64,000 bases of DNA, from the NCBI GenBank assembly GCA_025331125.1, contig JAOALB010000116.1, positions 62,001 to 126,000 on the forward strand, in the 5' to 3' direction. Under the pieces are notes generated by a model. It did not search any database. It was not told where the DNA came from and saw nothing but the letters and a program-made list of their open reading frames with translations. The DNA comes from Mycogone perniciosa (lineage: Eukaryota > Ascomycota > Sordariomycetes > Hypocreales > Hypocreaceae). This document shows, piece after piece, positions 35,864-47,100 of the stretch. The stretch's first letter is position 1. Every line of letters starts with the position of its first letter. A program made the translations under genes and the position numbers.

Positions 35864-38391
35864 AATAATAGGCGGGATGGGGGGAGCGGAGGGGCCGCGG
35901 CGGCGATGTCGACAAAGGTTGGCGACAGCGCTATTTGTCGGCGGAGCCGCAGGTCAACAACGGTGGAGGACGATGCGGAAAGCGGTCAAAACAGGACAGA
36001 ACACGAGCGAGCGAGCGAAGGGCTGCTAAAGTGCTCGTTGGTCGGGGCTGGGGACGATGTGCTGTCTGTCCGTCGCCTTGCTTGGAGCGTACGAATTGGG
36101 ACCGTGCCGCTGGACAATTGGGCACCTCGGTGGAGGCCCAAGGTCCCGGGGGGACAGAGATGATGTGGAGATGAAGTCGTGGCGGGCTGGCGGGTGCCTA
36201 TGTGCTCATGGTGAAATGGGCCTCTGGGACGCGTAGTCGGGAGAGGAGGGCGATGGGCGAGTCTGGCAAACAAACGCTTTGTCTGGCTATCAATGTCTGT
36301 GGTGTCGCAGGACGCATGTGCGTGCTTGTGTGAGTCGAGGCTGGGGGACGCACACACGGAGCAAGGCAAGCCTGCTTCTTGCTTCTTGCTGCTGCTGCTG
36401 CTGCTAACTGATAATTGCTAACTGCTGCTAGTCAAACGCACGTTAGTACTCCGTACCTCGTAGTAGTATTACGAGTCGCAGGCAGTCATCGGTCGGCAAT
36501 AGCCAGCTGGCTGATTGATGCGAGCGGTTGGGTGGTGGAGGCGCCAGCTCAGGCGGTCCAGGTTTGCTGCTGCTAGACTGAGGACGTACTAGCTTCTTTG
36601 CCTCTGTAACAGCGCTCGTACAAGCTCTTGGGTGTCGAGCTGGTGGGCAGGATGCCTGGTTGCAATTGGGCGTTGACGCAGGTGAAGGTGATGGATGCGC
36701 TCCAAAGTGTGGGCGAAGACCAAGAGTATTGTTAGTGCAGTCTGGTGGGGGGACTGGGATACAGTGGCTCTCGCCTAAGGCGGAGGCGGGCAGTCAGCGA
36801 TACACAGCCTCATAGTCTCCAGGCGGTTGACCACTAAAACAGCCGTCTACCCTGTGCGTACGAGTACTGCGGGCCACTGAACCAGGGTAGTATCAGAATG
36901 CTCCGTAGCAGCCGCCTATGGAATGGGGGGAAAGCTGCGACGAGTCAGCGGTGCCAATTGCACACGTTAACCATCACCATCACCATCACAAACACGCTTT
37001 CGCATATTCACGCATTGTGCATAGCGTTTATTAGTATTTCCTACAAAATAGTTCCAAAATACGCTCTCGTACAGGGTTGACGCGGACAGGCTCGGGTGAC
37101 AATGGCAAAGAATGGGTACTCCTGATTTTCAGCTCGGCAGATCATCATTCATTGACAGGCAAGCTCTTACGTGTGTCAAGTTAAGTTTTGTCAAAACGCA
37201 TCCAGACCATGGCAAACTCTATGCAAGGTTCCGACGGCAGCCTACGGGTGCTCTATAGGCTACTGGTCCGCTGCCTTGGCTGCTTCAGAATACCTCTTAT
37301 TACTTTATACTTGTTCTATCAATGGCTGTCTGTATTACCTCGTAAACCGTCAGATATCAAATGAACTGCATAATATTAGTACGAGTACATAAGCACATAA
37401 CTAGCTACCTACTTCGTACATAAAGGATAGAGAGCAGGGGAGCAGCTTCAGCCCAATAAGCATCCGATAAGACGCCCCGCAACCGGCCGCCGAGACATAT
37501 CATTTCCTCTCATATATGTATTGATATATATTACCTCATACTTGTGTTTTCATACAAGGAAGCCCCAGGAACAGCATACTAGCCAGTCAAGTAGATCATT
37601 CATCATTCATCCATAAAACTGCGTTACTTTCTCACAGCCATTACTCGAGTCATTGAAGAAAAATGAGGGTATAAAGCAAGCCAGTTGCCTTCCTCCTCAC
37701 TCAGCCAGCGTCGCCCAGTCAGCCCCCTCTGAAATGCGCGTCCACCAATTAGTAATACCTATTCCCCATGTGCTGCGCAGGTCTCAATTTCTTCTGTCTC
37801 TTAAAAAAAGAAACAACACTAGTGACTACAAATGCGTTCTTCTCGGGTTATCCAGCCCTGTTCTGACATGATACGGAAATACCACGCTCCTCTTTCTTTG
37901 ACAACAGAAAACAACTGAAATTCGTCATCGTCGTCATATGGAATAGATAAATATGAGAGAGCGCGAAGGAGAAGAACAAAAGGAAACAAAGCATTTGCCA
38001 TGGTGCCTCAAAAAGGTATCCTAAGAGCAGCACTTATCAAAGACGCATCCCAACTTTTGTTTTCGTCCGTGTAAGAAAATAAACTGCACGGTCAATGAAG
38101 ACTGGAGCAATATAGAAACTCCAAAGAGAGAAAAGAAAAATGACAGATGGGAATCACTGGACAAATGGCTGAAATAAGGAGAAAAGCCCACACGAAGGAA
38201 GAGAATAGCAGTAGAATAGAGAGAGAGAGAAAACATAATGAAGAGAGAGGAAAACAAGGTCAACAAGATAGGGGATATGTGAAAATATGGATATCTCAGA
38301 TGACAAAACTTGCATTCAAGCCCTCCCGGCGATGACGTCGTTCTTCCTCGGCCTCCACTCCCACCAACCCGCAGTTCGTCGTGTTTGGCGG
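35864..38391. other. YAK1 promoter/leader and 3' region of PUB1
   Basis: This 2.5-kb stretch lies upstream of YAK1 (minus) and downstream of PUB1 (minus). The part next to YAK1 (35864-36900) is GC-rich with a (TGC) repeat at 36387-36406, and probably contains a long leader. The part near 37300-38300 is AT-rich with many purine runs. One TACTCCGTAC motif lies at 36447. Frames in it (for example 35935-36369) exist on both strands and look random. Confidence 0.45.
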
Positions 38392-40042
38392 CTAAGACTG
38401 GTAACCGCCAAATCCATTGTTAAAGTTCTGGCCCTGGGGAGCCTGGGCCCATTGAGCGTTGGGCCCCTGGTGGCCACGACCGTAACCGCCGGCGCTCTGT
38501 GGGCCACCATATCCCATGGGGGATCCACCATAGCCTGCGGGAGATTGAGCTTGGGGGCCGCCATAGTTGCCCTGCTGGCCGCCATATTGAGTCGCTACAT
38601 CGAGCGTTAGTTAAGCTGCCTTGTTCCAACCGTGCGGGTGTCATGATACTCACCTCCATACTGTGGGTAATAAGTAGGAGTGCCCGGATATGTCGGGGCC
38701 TGGGCGCTCTGCGGGCTATACGGTTGCTGCGGCTCAAACGACTGAGCATTTGGTGTCTTGTCCTTACCCCACTGTATACGTGGTCAATAACTCCCAACAT
38801 TTATTCTATGGGTACAGGGGGGAAAACTTGCGCTGCACTTAAGTGGTCGGCCATTGACGTTGTATCCATTCATCTGGCAGATGGCCATGGCTGCATTCTC
38901 GTGCGAGTCCATCTTGATAAAGGCGAAGCCTCGGTCAGCCTGGAACCGCGATTCGACCACAAATCCAAAGTTTTGGAAGAGAGGAACAACGTCATTGGGT
39001 GTCGTGTAAGGCGTTAGGTTTCCAACGTAGCAAGTGGTTTGCCAGGAGGGCGTCTGTGCGAGGATCACTTCGTAACTGGCAATTCCGTGCGCGGGGAATT
39101 GGTGATGGCCGTATGGCGTGGTTGGTGTCATGCCCAAGGCCTGCATGGCCTGCTGTTGAGCCATGGATGGCTGGCCCTTTTGGTTAGCCCAGTTGCAGCG
39201 AATAGCTCGCGATCCGAGCCACTCGCCGTCCATGGAGCTCAGGGCTTTCTCGGCATCGGGTCGATCCCGGAATGCGACAAAGCCGTAGCCTCGAGACCTG
39301 CCCGTTTTCATGTCCCACATGACCCGGGCCTCCGAAACCGAACCGAAGGCCGAGAAGGCCTGAAGAAGGACTTCGTCATTGACCTCGTTTGACAAATCAC
39401 CGACAAAGATGTGGAAGTGGTTGGAGGTATCCTCCTTGTTGGTGGTGTTGGACTGGTAGGCCCAGTTGACCCGAATTTCCTATGGGGTCAGGAGTCAGCA
39501 ATAAAACCCATATCTTCAATATGCAGACCATGCATCAGAGTCAGAGAGGGGAGCATACCGATTGATGAACCCGTCGGCCATTCAGTGTTTGCATGGCCCT
39601 CTCGGCAGCACCAGGGTCGTCATATTCAACAAAGCCATAGTTGTAGCCCTTGGCCTAACACATCAGCATGGTTCACTCCAACAGCTGGACTGCGGCACAC
39701 GAAGAGACTCACATTCTTGTCGGGGATGATTTTCACGTTCTGGACATGACCGGTTGTCTCGAAAATCTGACGCAGCACATCCTCAGTGACTCGCTGGTCC
39801 AATCCACCAACGTACAGCGCCCGCTTGTTAGGCTCGGGCGCGGCTCGTCGGTAGTTTGCAGCACTGGTAGGCGACAAAATACCGCCGTTGTCGACTCCCG
39901 ATCGAGGCGAGGTGATGGCCGTCGGGATCGGGTTCGTGTTCTGTGGGATATGGAGGGGAGGCGGGGGGAGGTGGGTTGGGTTGCCTTGGCCATTTTGGGC
40001 GCCAGCACTAGGCTGCACAGAGTTTGCGGCAGACTCGGCCAT
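38392..40042 (-). CDS. PUB1: Pub1/TIA-1-type RNA-binding protein, three RRMs
   Basis: Poly(U)/AU-rich RNA-binding protein of mRNA stability and stress granules. Minus-strand exons are 40042-39713, 39654-39559, 39479-38832, 38771-38654 and 38594-38392, about 464 aa (yeast Pub1 has 453). RRM1 starts near residue 75 ('RALYVGGLDQRVTEDVL'), RRM2 near 165 ('HIFVGDLSNEV', RNP1 'RGYGFVAF') and RRM3 near 290 ('TCYVGNLTPYTTP', RNP1 'RGFAFIKM'). The tail is Gly/Gln/Tyr-rich, suiting condensate formation. The intron 38831-38772 uses a GC donor (AGC|GCAAGT) and is required to join 'PLKCS' to 'WGKDKTP', the RRM3 ending of this family. The start at 40042 was preferred; an upstream in-frame extension lacks similarity. 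Confidence 0.95.
38772..38831 (-). other. Non-canonical GC-AG intron in PUB1
   Basis: The minus strand reads AGC|GCAAGT at the donor and GTATACAG|TGG at the acceptor. Without removal the RRM3 frame ends at a stop within the intron; with it the conserved CS-WGK junction is restored. The donor otherwise matches consensus, as usual for GC introns. Confidence 0.85.
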
Positions 40043-42305
40043 TGTCGCGACGATGGAAGACGAGTGTTGATGATTTATCGAGGGCGCGAAGAGATTGAAA
40101 CGGCGGCGCGCGGTACGTTGCAGTCGCCACTGGAGAGGGTGAGGAGAAGCGGGAGGGGTGGCCAAGGATGCTTGACAGCCAAGCTGTTGTTGGTCTGGTC
40201 AGGTTGGGAGGGCGTCGACAGCAAAACGGCGCGCGGCGTGAGAATCGCGAAGACGGAAACGTCGAGAAGAGGAGTGTCGGCGGCGAGATGGAGATTGAAG
40301 CTGGATGTGGGAGACAGAAACGGCCGAAGTTGAAGAAGCTGCAACAGTTCGACAGACGAGCAAGCAAGCCGAAGAAGCGGGACTGGACAGGGGATCGATC
40401 AAGGCGACAACCGAAAGAACTTGTACAGGAGACAGACGACGGGGAAAACACGGAGAAAAGGGGCTTCAAAGCAGAAGGAAACGATGAAAAGGAAACGAGT
40501 CCCGAAAATCGCAACAACCGCTCCGCTACGTGCGTGCACACACAGCCTCTGCCTGCGCAAGAACCGTTGTTGTATGTATTAGTTGACAGGTTGATAGTAA
40601 GGTGAGGATTGTGTCGGAGAGAGTCGAGGTTAATTATTCGCCAAAGGACTACCCTGGAAATGGTTAGGCTGCGGTTTTTGGTGGGAGGAGAGAAGAGGGG
40701 CGTGGCCGCTGCGCTTCGACAGCTAAACTTGGATTGTCTTAGTCACCACTACTACTTGAGTGATTGATTCTTTTATACAACTTCCATTTTCTTCTATTAA
40801 TTGTCGGGCATTTCAGTATTCATAAAGCAAATGAGCTCTCTATACAAGTAGGCTGTGGCAACCAAAGACATACGCACGCAACAGTGTAGGATTATGCCCC
40901 ACGTAATACTACTGCGCCGCCCTGGTGAGCCTAGTCTGACTGTTGGTGATGGTGTTGAGAAATGATCACATCAGGCTGAGTCTGTAAAAGCATCGGGAGA
41001 ATTGCAAAGGTTTTCTTTTTCCAATATTGCTAAAAGAATTAAAAAAAATTGTATGTTGTTGAAAATACGATACCATCTACGGAGTCTACGGAGTAGTAAG
41101 TGGAATGCATTCCAAGTTGTCCAAGTCGGCAATTCATGATACAGCTACCATGGGACGGCACATAATAGTATTACTACTTCGTACGGAGTACGGAGTACAC
41201 TTAGTCGCTTTCCCAGCGGCGCCACCCGCCTTCGGAGGCTTAATTCTACTAAAAAAAATACGGATTATATAAATATGAATTGTTGTGAAGAGAGCCTGAG
41301 ATGCACCCCAAGAGATTGATTGCTGGAAGAGCAAAATTTTCTCCATCATCAAAGAACTGAAACTCGAGCATATGGGTTCTGCCATCAGCTGCGCCATGAA
41401 AGAGGCTGATTGGAAAAAGGCACCCAACTCTGCATATTGGCCAAAAGTGACAGCTCTAGGCAGACATCATACGGAGTACCATTGTTAGTGTTTGATGGAG
41501 AATACCTACAGTAATATGACATGACCAGCTGTGTGCTTTTGTAGAGCCTAACGGAAGTGCTCATCTCTGCCAGGCTAATGCTAGTGGCGTTGCAACGAGG
41601 TGATGTTAAAGATTGGCCTGCTGCAGGAGACAAGTTTCACCTAACCCAATACCGCAGTACGGAGTACCTAAGGTACTTAATAGTACGGAGTAGCTGTGCT
41701 CCGTATGAAGTACAAGGGAGAAGGGCTGTGTGCTTCGTACCAATGTATCCATGCTCACTCCCTCCTCCGGGATAATCGTATCTACTCCGTATTCTTTTCC
41801 GAATTCCATGTGAAAGGTCGATCCTCAAAGGCACAATTCCGTTTGCGGGGAATTATTATCCATGGCATGGGGGCACAAGAGCCACTAGCCACAGTGACAC
41901 CCAAAGGAACAATGGCAAACAGCCCAAAAGCAAGCTTGAGCTTTGTCACCCCTTTCAGCAGCGCCACAGCAGCCCACGTTCAGGTCCGACCAAGCAAGCC
42001 ACACAACCTACAGGCTCCAGCCCCAGTCGCCACCATGTTCGTCTCACCCTCTTCATGCCATTGGCCGCCGCGGCTTTCAAACTTGACCCCGAACCCATCG
42101 CCAATTGCCAACCGCCATTCATCAGTCAGCCTTGTCGCGCACCATTCTGGCCTGGCCGCGTTGGGCCGCTCAGATACGTGAAATATCTTAACTGAGTAAT
42201 TCCTCCTGCAACTGCGCTTTTTGTCTTCGCCCGAGAGTCCCGGGAGAACCGCCCTTTTATTCTCGCCGTCGGCCTTTTGTTGGTTGGTCCGCCGCTGCTA
42301 TCAAA
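40043..42305. other. Divergent spacer between PUB1 and the Mediator-like gene
   Basis: These 2.3 kb contain a purine-rich (plus strand) leader of PUB1 up to about 40550 and the densest cluster of the TACGGAGTA motif in the window (seven or more copies between 41076 and 41791). The open frame 40008-40541 (minus) is pyrimidine-rich leader. I see no gene. Confidence 0.5.
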
Positions 42306-43556
42306 ATGGATCCCAAGGCTAGGGAGTCTCTGGACGCCCTTCAGTCGTTGATCAACGATGTAGTGAGTGTGAAACCCCCCATATTTGCGCTGTTGTGATG
42401 GCACCTTTCATTTTGACTGCTAACAGGGCTTCTCAATCAGCTTGTACAAACGGGAAAGGCCCTGCGGGCGTCCCGAAGGGATGCTCAGGGGAATCTCACC
42501 CAGGCGCCTGGCACCATGCAGTCCAAGTTGCCAGACACTATTAACTCATTCCATAATGCCCTGCATGATGTAGAATACAACATTGTAAGTTGTCCATTTT
42601 TTGCTCTTCTGAGATGGTGCTCATTGCTTGCTCATTGCTTGCTCACTGCTTGCTCATTGCTAACACATCGGTAGATCAATGCCAAGTCGGCCTTGCTGAG
42701 AGACCTCAACGAGGTGTGGGCGAGGAAGAAGCAGCTTGCGCAACCTGCGCCTCCGCCCATTGAGCATCAGTCAAAACAACCCTTGGCCATCAATCTGGAC
42801 TCATCTCCAACCATGGGTATTAGGGACGAGCCTATGGTGGACGAGGCCCCTATGAAGCCGATGGCACCGTTCCCCAACATGAGTATTGACCTCACAGATA
42901 CCAACCCAATGGATTTAACCATGGACGAGCCAAACCCCCAGCCACAGCCCCCACCACCTGGAGGCATGGATGGACCCAAGAGCAAAGCAAAGCCTAGCAT
43001 CCTCTCAGGTCCCATTGCTCAGATGTCCAACGCAGAGCGCAAGCCAGTAGCGGATATGAAGCTTGACATTTCGGGTCCGAATCACACATCAGGACTAACC
43101 GATACGTCTGGGATGAACTTCACCGACATGGAGTTTACACTTGCGCCGCCAGCAAACAACGAACCACAGGGCACAAACGAGCCATCCTTTGACCTCGCGA
43201 CCTTTGCGCCGACTGATGGCGGTGACGACATGCTCAACCTCAACAACCTTCTTCCCACAAACCACACTGACCAACCTGGGTCATCATCGTCCGGCTTGGT
43301 CAACCAAGGCGCTCCTTCCAACACCCAGGAAAAGGTAGAGGAAAAGACGGGCCAAACAGCCGATTCTACTGTCAACAACGGTTTCTTTAGCAATGACTCT
43401 GGGGCCGCTGACGGAATGGATTTTGACTTTAGTCTTGGTACGGACGATACCTTTGACGACTTGATGAACAACCGAGACAGCAATTTTGAATTGATGGATG
43501 CCGGCGGGGACTTTGACACGGCATTCTTTGGACTCGACAAGGCAGACGAGACCTGA
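42306..43556 (+). CDS. Acidic coiled-coil protein, possibly Mediator tail subunit Med2
   Basis: Exons are 42306-42362, 42441-42584 and 42675-43556, about 360 aa. The N-terminal 100 residues are helical ('LVQTGKALRASRRDAQG', 'LPDTINSFHNALHDVEYNI', 'NAKSALLRDLNEVWARK'). The rest is disordered and rich in D, N, P and M, ending with acidic-aromatic clusters (DDTFDDLMN, FDTAFFGLDKADET) like activation-domain surfaces. The order of a short helix 'FH.AL.D.E' block, then a second helix, then an acidic tail is reminiscent of yeast Med2; I base this only on remembered pattern, so treat the name as tentative. The second exon must start after the CAG at 42440: the AG at 42426 sits next to the branch site and gives the wrong phase. 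Confidence 0.78.
42620..42660. repeat. 11-nt tandem repeat inside an intron
   Basis: About 3.5 copies of GCTCATTGCTT within the second intron of the Mediator-like gene, just before the branch site. Confidence 0.75.
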
Positions 43557-43828
43557 TGCACATATCCCTCTTCCCCCTTCCTAGGCTGGGACCTAAATTG
43601 AACGTCTTTGCTCAGGAGGAGGTAAGTGACCATGGGTGGGCTATGGAGGAACTGTAACCATATGGACATGACATGGCTTTGGGGAGGCAAAATTTCGGGG
43701 GTTCAAACATAATTATGCACAACGCTGGCTTGCTTACAATCAGGAACGGGTGGGACGGTGTTTTGGAATGTGGGATTAAAAGATATACCCGTGTTTAATT
43801 TGGTCTAGTATTATCATCAACGTCGCTC

Positions 43829-45076
43829 TCATGGCCCTTGCGTGACATTCCACATTTTCCCAAGCAACTCCCCGAAATCGGGCTTTCTCCAATCCGTCCA
43901 CGTATGATCCAAGGCGCCCCAAGTTTCGTCATGGTCAATGATCGAATCGCGCACATAATACGACCCCTGGATCGCCCACAGAGCCCAGTCCGCATCGTTA
44001 CCCTCCATGTACGAGACAAAGCAGGTCAGGTAGTCATAATCCTCCTGACTGAGCCCCCCTTTTGGTCCGCCAGTCATACCGACGCCAAACTCGGACATCC
44101 ACAACGGTCCTGTCCATGCCCTTTCCTGCTCGAGCACGAAGCCGAATAGCGCACCATACTCGAGTTTTTCAAGGTCGCAACTGCCAAAGCTAGGAGTGGT
44201 GACAGTGAAGCTGTACTGGTGTGCTTCCCAGACGTTTTTGCCCTTCCAGGGGGTGGTGTCGATGGTGTTGATGCGCAGTGGACTTAGGTCCGTGCCGCCG
44301 AAGATGCCGCCGACGATGATGAGGGCGTCTGGGTTTTCTGTGTGTATCATCTTGGCTGCGCGAGGCATGTATAAGCGCCATATATCTGGTGAGGTGTGAA
44401 GTTGAAACCATGAAGCACGGAGCTCGTTCCGCAAGGAGAGGCCGACAATACCGGGACGACCAGCGGACCACCTGGCCATGGCAGTCAGACCATCGTGCCA
44501 CTTCTCAGTGTCGAAGTAGCGGCTGTTGGACTCCATATAACCGGGGGCATCTTTCCACCAGCCATTGCCGTCAGACATGTTGCAGCACCAGCCAGCCTTG
44601 CTGATGTGGTTATCGAGAATGGTCATGATACCCTTGTCCCATAGGGCAGCCTGCACGGCGTCAAATACATCAATGACAGTAGCGTCTTTGAGAAAGGGGT
44701 TCTTCTTCACAGCTTCGTCGTATAGTGCCGTGAGGTTCTTTTCCGGGACACCAGCAGCAGGGGCGGCGATGCGGAAAGAGTCTGAGACTTTGAGGCTTGG
44801 GTTGAGGGCCATATCGATGGAGTAGGTGAGGCGCACACAGTTGAATTCCTGCCTGACGATCCAGTCGGCGATATAGTTGATGGATTGCTTGTGAAGACCC
44901 TCTGGGATGTTAACTTCCATGTGGCCGGCCCAGTTGATGCAGCGAAGCTTGACACGTTTGCCGTCCTGGTCGACAATCCAGCGGCTCGTAGAGTTGAGAG
45001 GCACCTTGGGCTTTTGCACTGCCAGAGATGGCAGCACGAGGCATGCCAGACCCAAGAATTGGGCGAGAAGCCTCAT
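43829..45076 (-). CDS. Secreted glycoside hydrolase family 5 enzyme
   Basis: Single-exon gene, 415 aa. Residues 1-19 form a signal peptide (MRLLAQFLGLACLVLPSLA). The (beta/alpha)8 GH5 fold is indicated by 'KLRCINWAGHMEV' near the N-terminus, 'MTILDNHIS' (N156-H157), the acid/base motif 'SLRNELRA' with Glu at about 218, 'EAHQYSF' with His at about 286, and the nucleophile motif 'LWMSEFGVG' with Glu at about 329. Both catalytic glutamates are therefore present. It probably cleaves a beta-glucan or similar polysaccharide outside the cell; the GH5 subfamily and substrate cannot be told from what I see. The open frame extends 41 codons upstream of the chosen ATG, but that part has no signal-like features. 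Confidence 0.93.
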   Translation of the reverse strand: MRLLAQFLGLACLVLPSLAVQKPKVPLNSTSRWIVDQDGKRVKLRCINWAGHMEVNIPEGLHKQSINYIADWIVRQEFNCVRLTYSIDMALNPSLKVSDSFRIAAPAAGVPEKNLTALYDEAVKKNPFLKDATVIDVFDAVQAALWDKGIMTILDNHISKAGWCCNMSDGNGWWKDAPGYMESNSRYFDTEKWHDGLTAMARWSAGRPGIVGLSLRNELRASWFQLHTSPDIWRLYMPRAAKMIHTENPDALIIVGGIFGGTDLSPLRINTIDTTPWKGKNVWEAHQYSFTVTTPSFGSCDLEKLEYGALFGFVLEQERAWTGPLWMSEFGVGMTGGPKGGLSQEDYDYLTCFVSYMEGNDADWALWAIQGSYYVRDSIIDHDETWGALDHTWTDWRKPDFGELLGKMWNVTQGP

Positions 45077-47100
45077 GATGACCGGCTTGTAGCCCTGATC
45101 AAATGAGTCCGATCGAGTGTACTTATAAGGAAGTAAGTAGTCGAAGACGAAGTTGGGGTTGATACTAGCATCGACTATAAGGTTTGTAAGTAACTTCAAC
45201 CGCCTGCAGTATTAAAAACGGAACCAAAGAAGAGAAAGTAGTAGAGTTTGAGTTCGTAGCCTGTGAATTTGACCATTGTAGAGTTCATCAAATTCACAAA
45301 GCAGTTTCTTCAGAGCCTTTATATTGGTTAGCCCTCCTTCGTTGCAACTGGAAGTACTGGCTGAAGCCACAAACACGCGCCAGGCGCAGGCGACAGCCAT
45401 TAAGACATATCTACAGAGTACAGAGTACTCCATAGGGAGTATATTATCTCGTATCCAAACTCCCAGCTTGACACAGCACCAAGGCGGATGCGGGCGCATG
45501 TCTCGACTCTCATGTCATCAGATGGCGGGCTTCTCGGGCGTCGGCGATAGGGCCTGTCTGTCCCCAGTGATCCTTCGGTGATACCAACAGCGCCAGAAGC
45601 TTTAGAGTTAATGAGTGGGCAGTGGCTTTTACAAGCTGTGCAGGGTACAAATCAGGAGAGAGACACATTTAGGACTATGTAACCCTTGCTGTTCGGGTGA
45701 TGTATAAGTGGGTGTTGATCAGTCGGGACTTGGAAACCGTGCATGATGCGCGGGGATATTTGTTATCTAAGATCTGAGGTGTAGTAGCCTAAAACCTGTC
45801 ATGTTCTTCAGATCCATGAGATTTACAGTGTCCATGTGCAACGGAATTAATTTCAGGAAATTTTATTCAAAAGGCCTAGAATTGGGTTATTAATCTCAGA
45901 CATTGATTCTCACAGATCAGGCGACTGATTCCAGTGGACAAGATGTGAGACGAGATTTGGTTCCTGATCTAGGCACATGGTTTTGCTCAGATCTCATGAT
46001 GTCACCAGTTGACACCTCTGAGACGGGACTAAGCAGGTCTAGTCGTCCCGCTCATGCATGAGCATGCAGTACTATTACACTTCCGATTACTATAGTGGTC
46101 AAAATGCCCACGAACTTGATGCAAATCTATTCCGTGTGCTGCGAATTCGACAATACTCAGGAAGCATGGATATTGAGTAAAGAAAGGAAGGGTAGGTTAT
46201 GTTGGAGGGTTCTATAACCGACCGACTATCACTCTTGGAATCTTCTGAGGAGACGATTCAAAAAGTCAAAAATATTAAACCATATTTTGAATGAGCTTTC
46301 CAGTCTCTATAGTATACTCTGTAAGACAAACAGGGTTTTAACATGGTTCATTCAGCTTTGACTTGCTGTAGTACGAAGTAGTTCGTATTAATTCCCCGAC
46401 GCTCCGTACCACCCGAAGCTATCGATAACGATGGAGGGGAAGAAACCTTGATATGTTCCGTGTCCCCGCCATCACACGTATTATTAGGAGGCACTGGATG
46501 TAAGCGAAGTCCTAAAGATCAAACGGCGCATAGGGACAGAGATGTTAAACTCCAGACCGTACAGCTCTGAGCTAGCGAGTTGCGTATTTCGTAAGAGCTA
46601 ACTTTCCATGATCTTCGCACATTCTCAAGGAGCACCAAAACAAGGCTTGCATGTTCTCAAAGTGATTACGCTGAGGTTTCTTTCCCCGCGGGCTGTCAAT
46701 TACAAGACTAGATAGAAAAGCATCTGCTTTGGATATTCGATAGCAAAAAAAAACAGAGAGTAAAAACACAAATGAGCTGAGACTCGGTCAGGTCAGGTTA
46801 CAAAATTGGCAAAAGTAAAGAAGCGCCTCCAACTCCCCTTTTCGTTCGTCTGAACCCACACAGAACTTCCAAGACTTTTGTGTAGTCTGTATGTTGGGGA
46901 GCAGTGGTGAAACGAAAAAAAAAAAAATACACTAAAATAGGTATAATGGCATGTTCATGTCATAAATTCGTAAAAACAGAAGAAAGATGGGAAAGGAGAG
47001 GTTGTACAGCGTGGTAGAATGTGATGATGGTGAAGGGGAAATGCGGTATGGGAGGAAAAAGGTCCAATGCATAATGACGGAAATGCATCTTGGCTTAACG
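45077..47100. other. AT-rich spacer upstream of GH5
   Basis: This 2.0 kb is upstream of GH5 (minus) and downstream of the Opy1-like gene (minus). It is AT-rich with scattered stops in all frames, and has a C-G hairpin plus a 14-bp perfect palindrome at 46024-46063. I see no gene or transposon coding remnant. Confidence 0.5.
46024..46063. repeat. Hairpin and 14-bp palindrome
   Basis: CGGGAC (46024-46029) pairs with GTCCCG (46045-46050), and overlapping its end is the perfect palindrome GCTCATGCATGAGC (46050-46063). No function is evident. Confidence 0.6.

Noticed and set aside
35729..36369. Overlapping plus and minus frames upstream of YAK1
   Set aside because: GC-rich leader sequence open in several frames by composition; no similarity or consistent start.
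36387..36406. (TGC)n run considered as a coding polyglutamine/polyalanine tract
   Set aside because: It lies in a region with stops in all frames on both sides; non-coding microsatellite.
40008..40541. 177-codon minus-strand frame upstream of PUB1
   Set aside because: Pyrimidine-rich leader giving a Ser/Phe/Pro translation; the PUB1 start at 40042 is in a different, family-supported frame.
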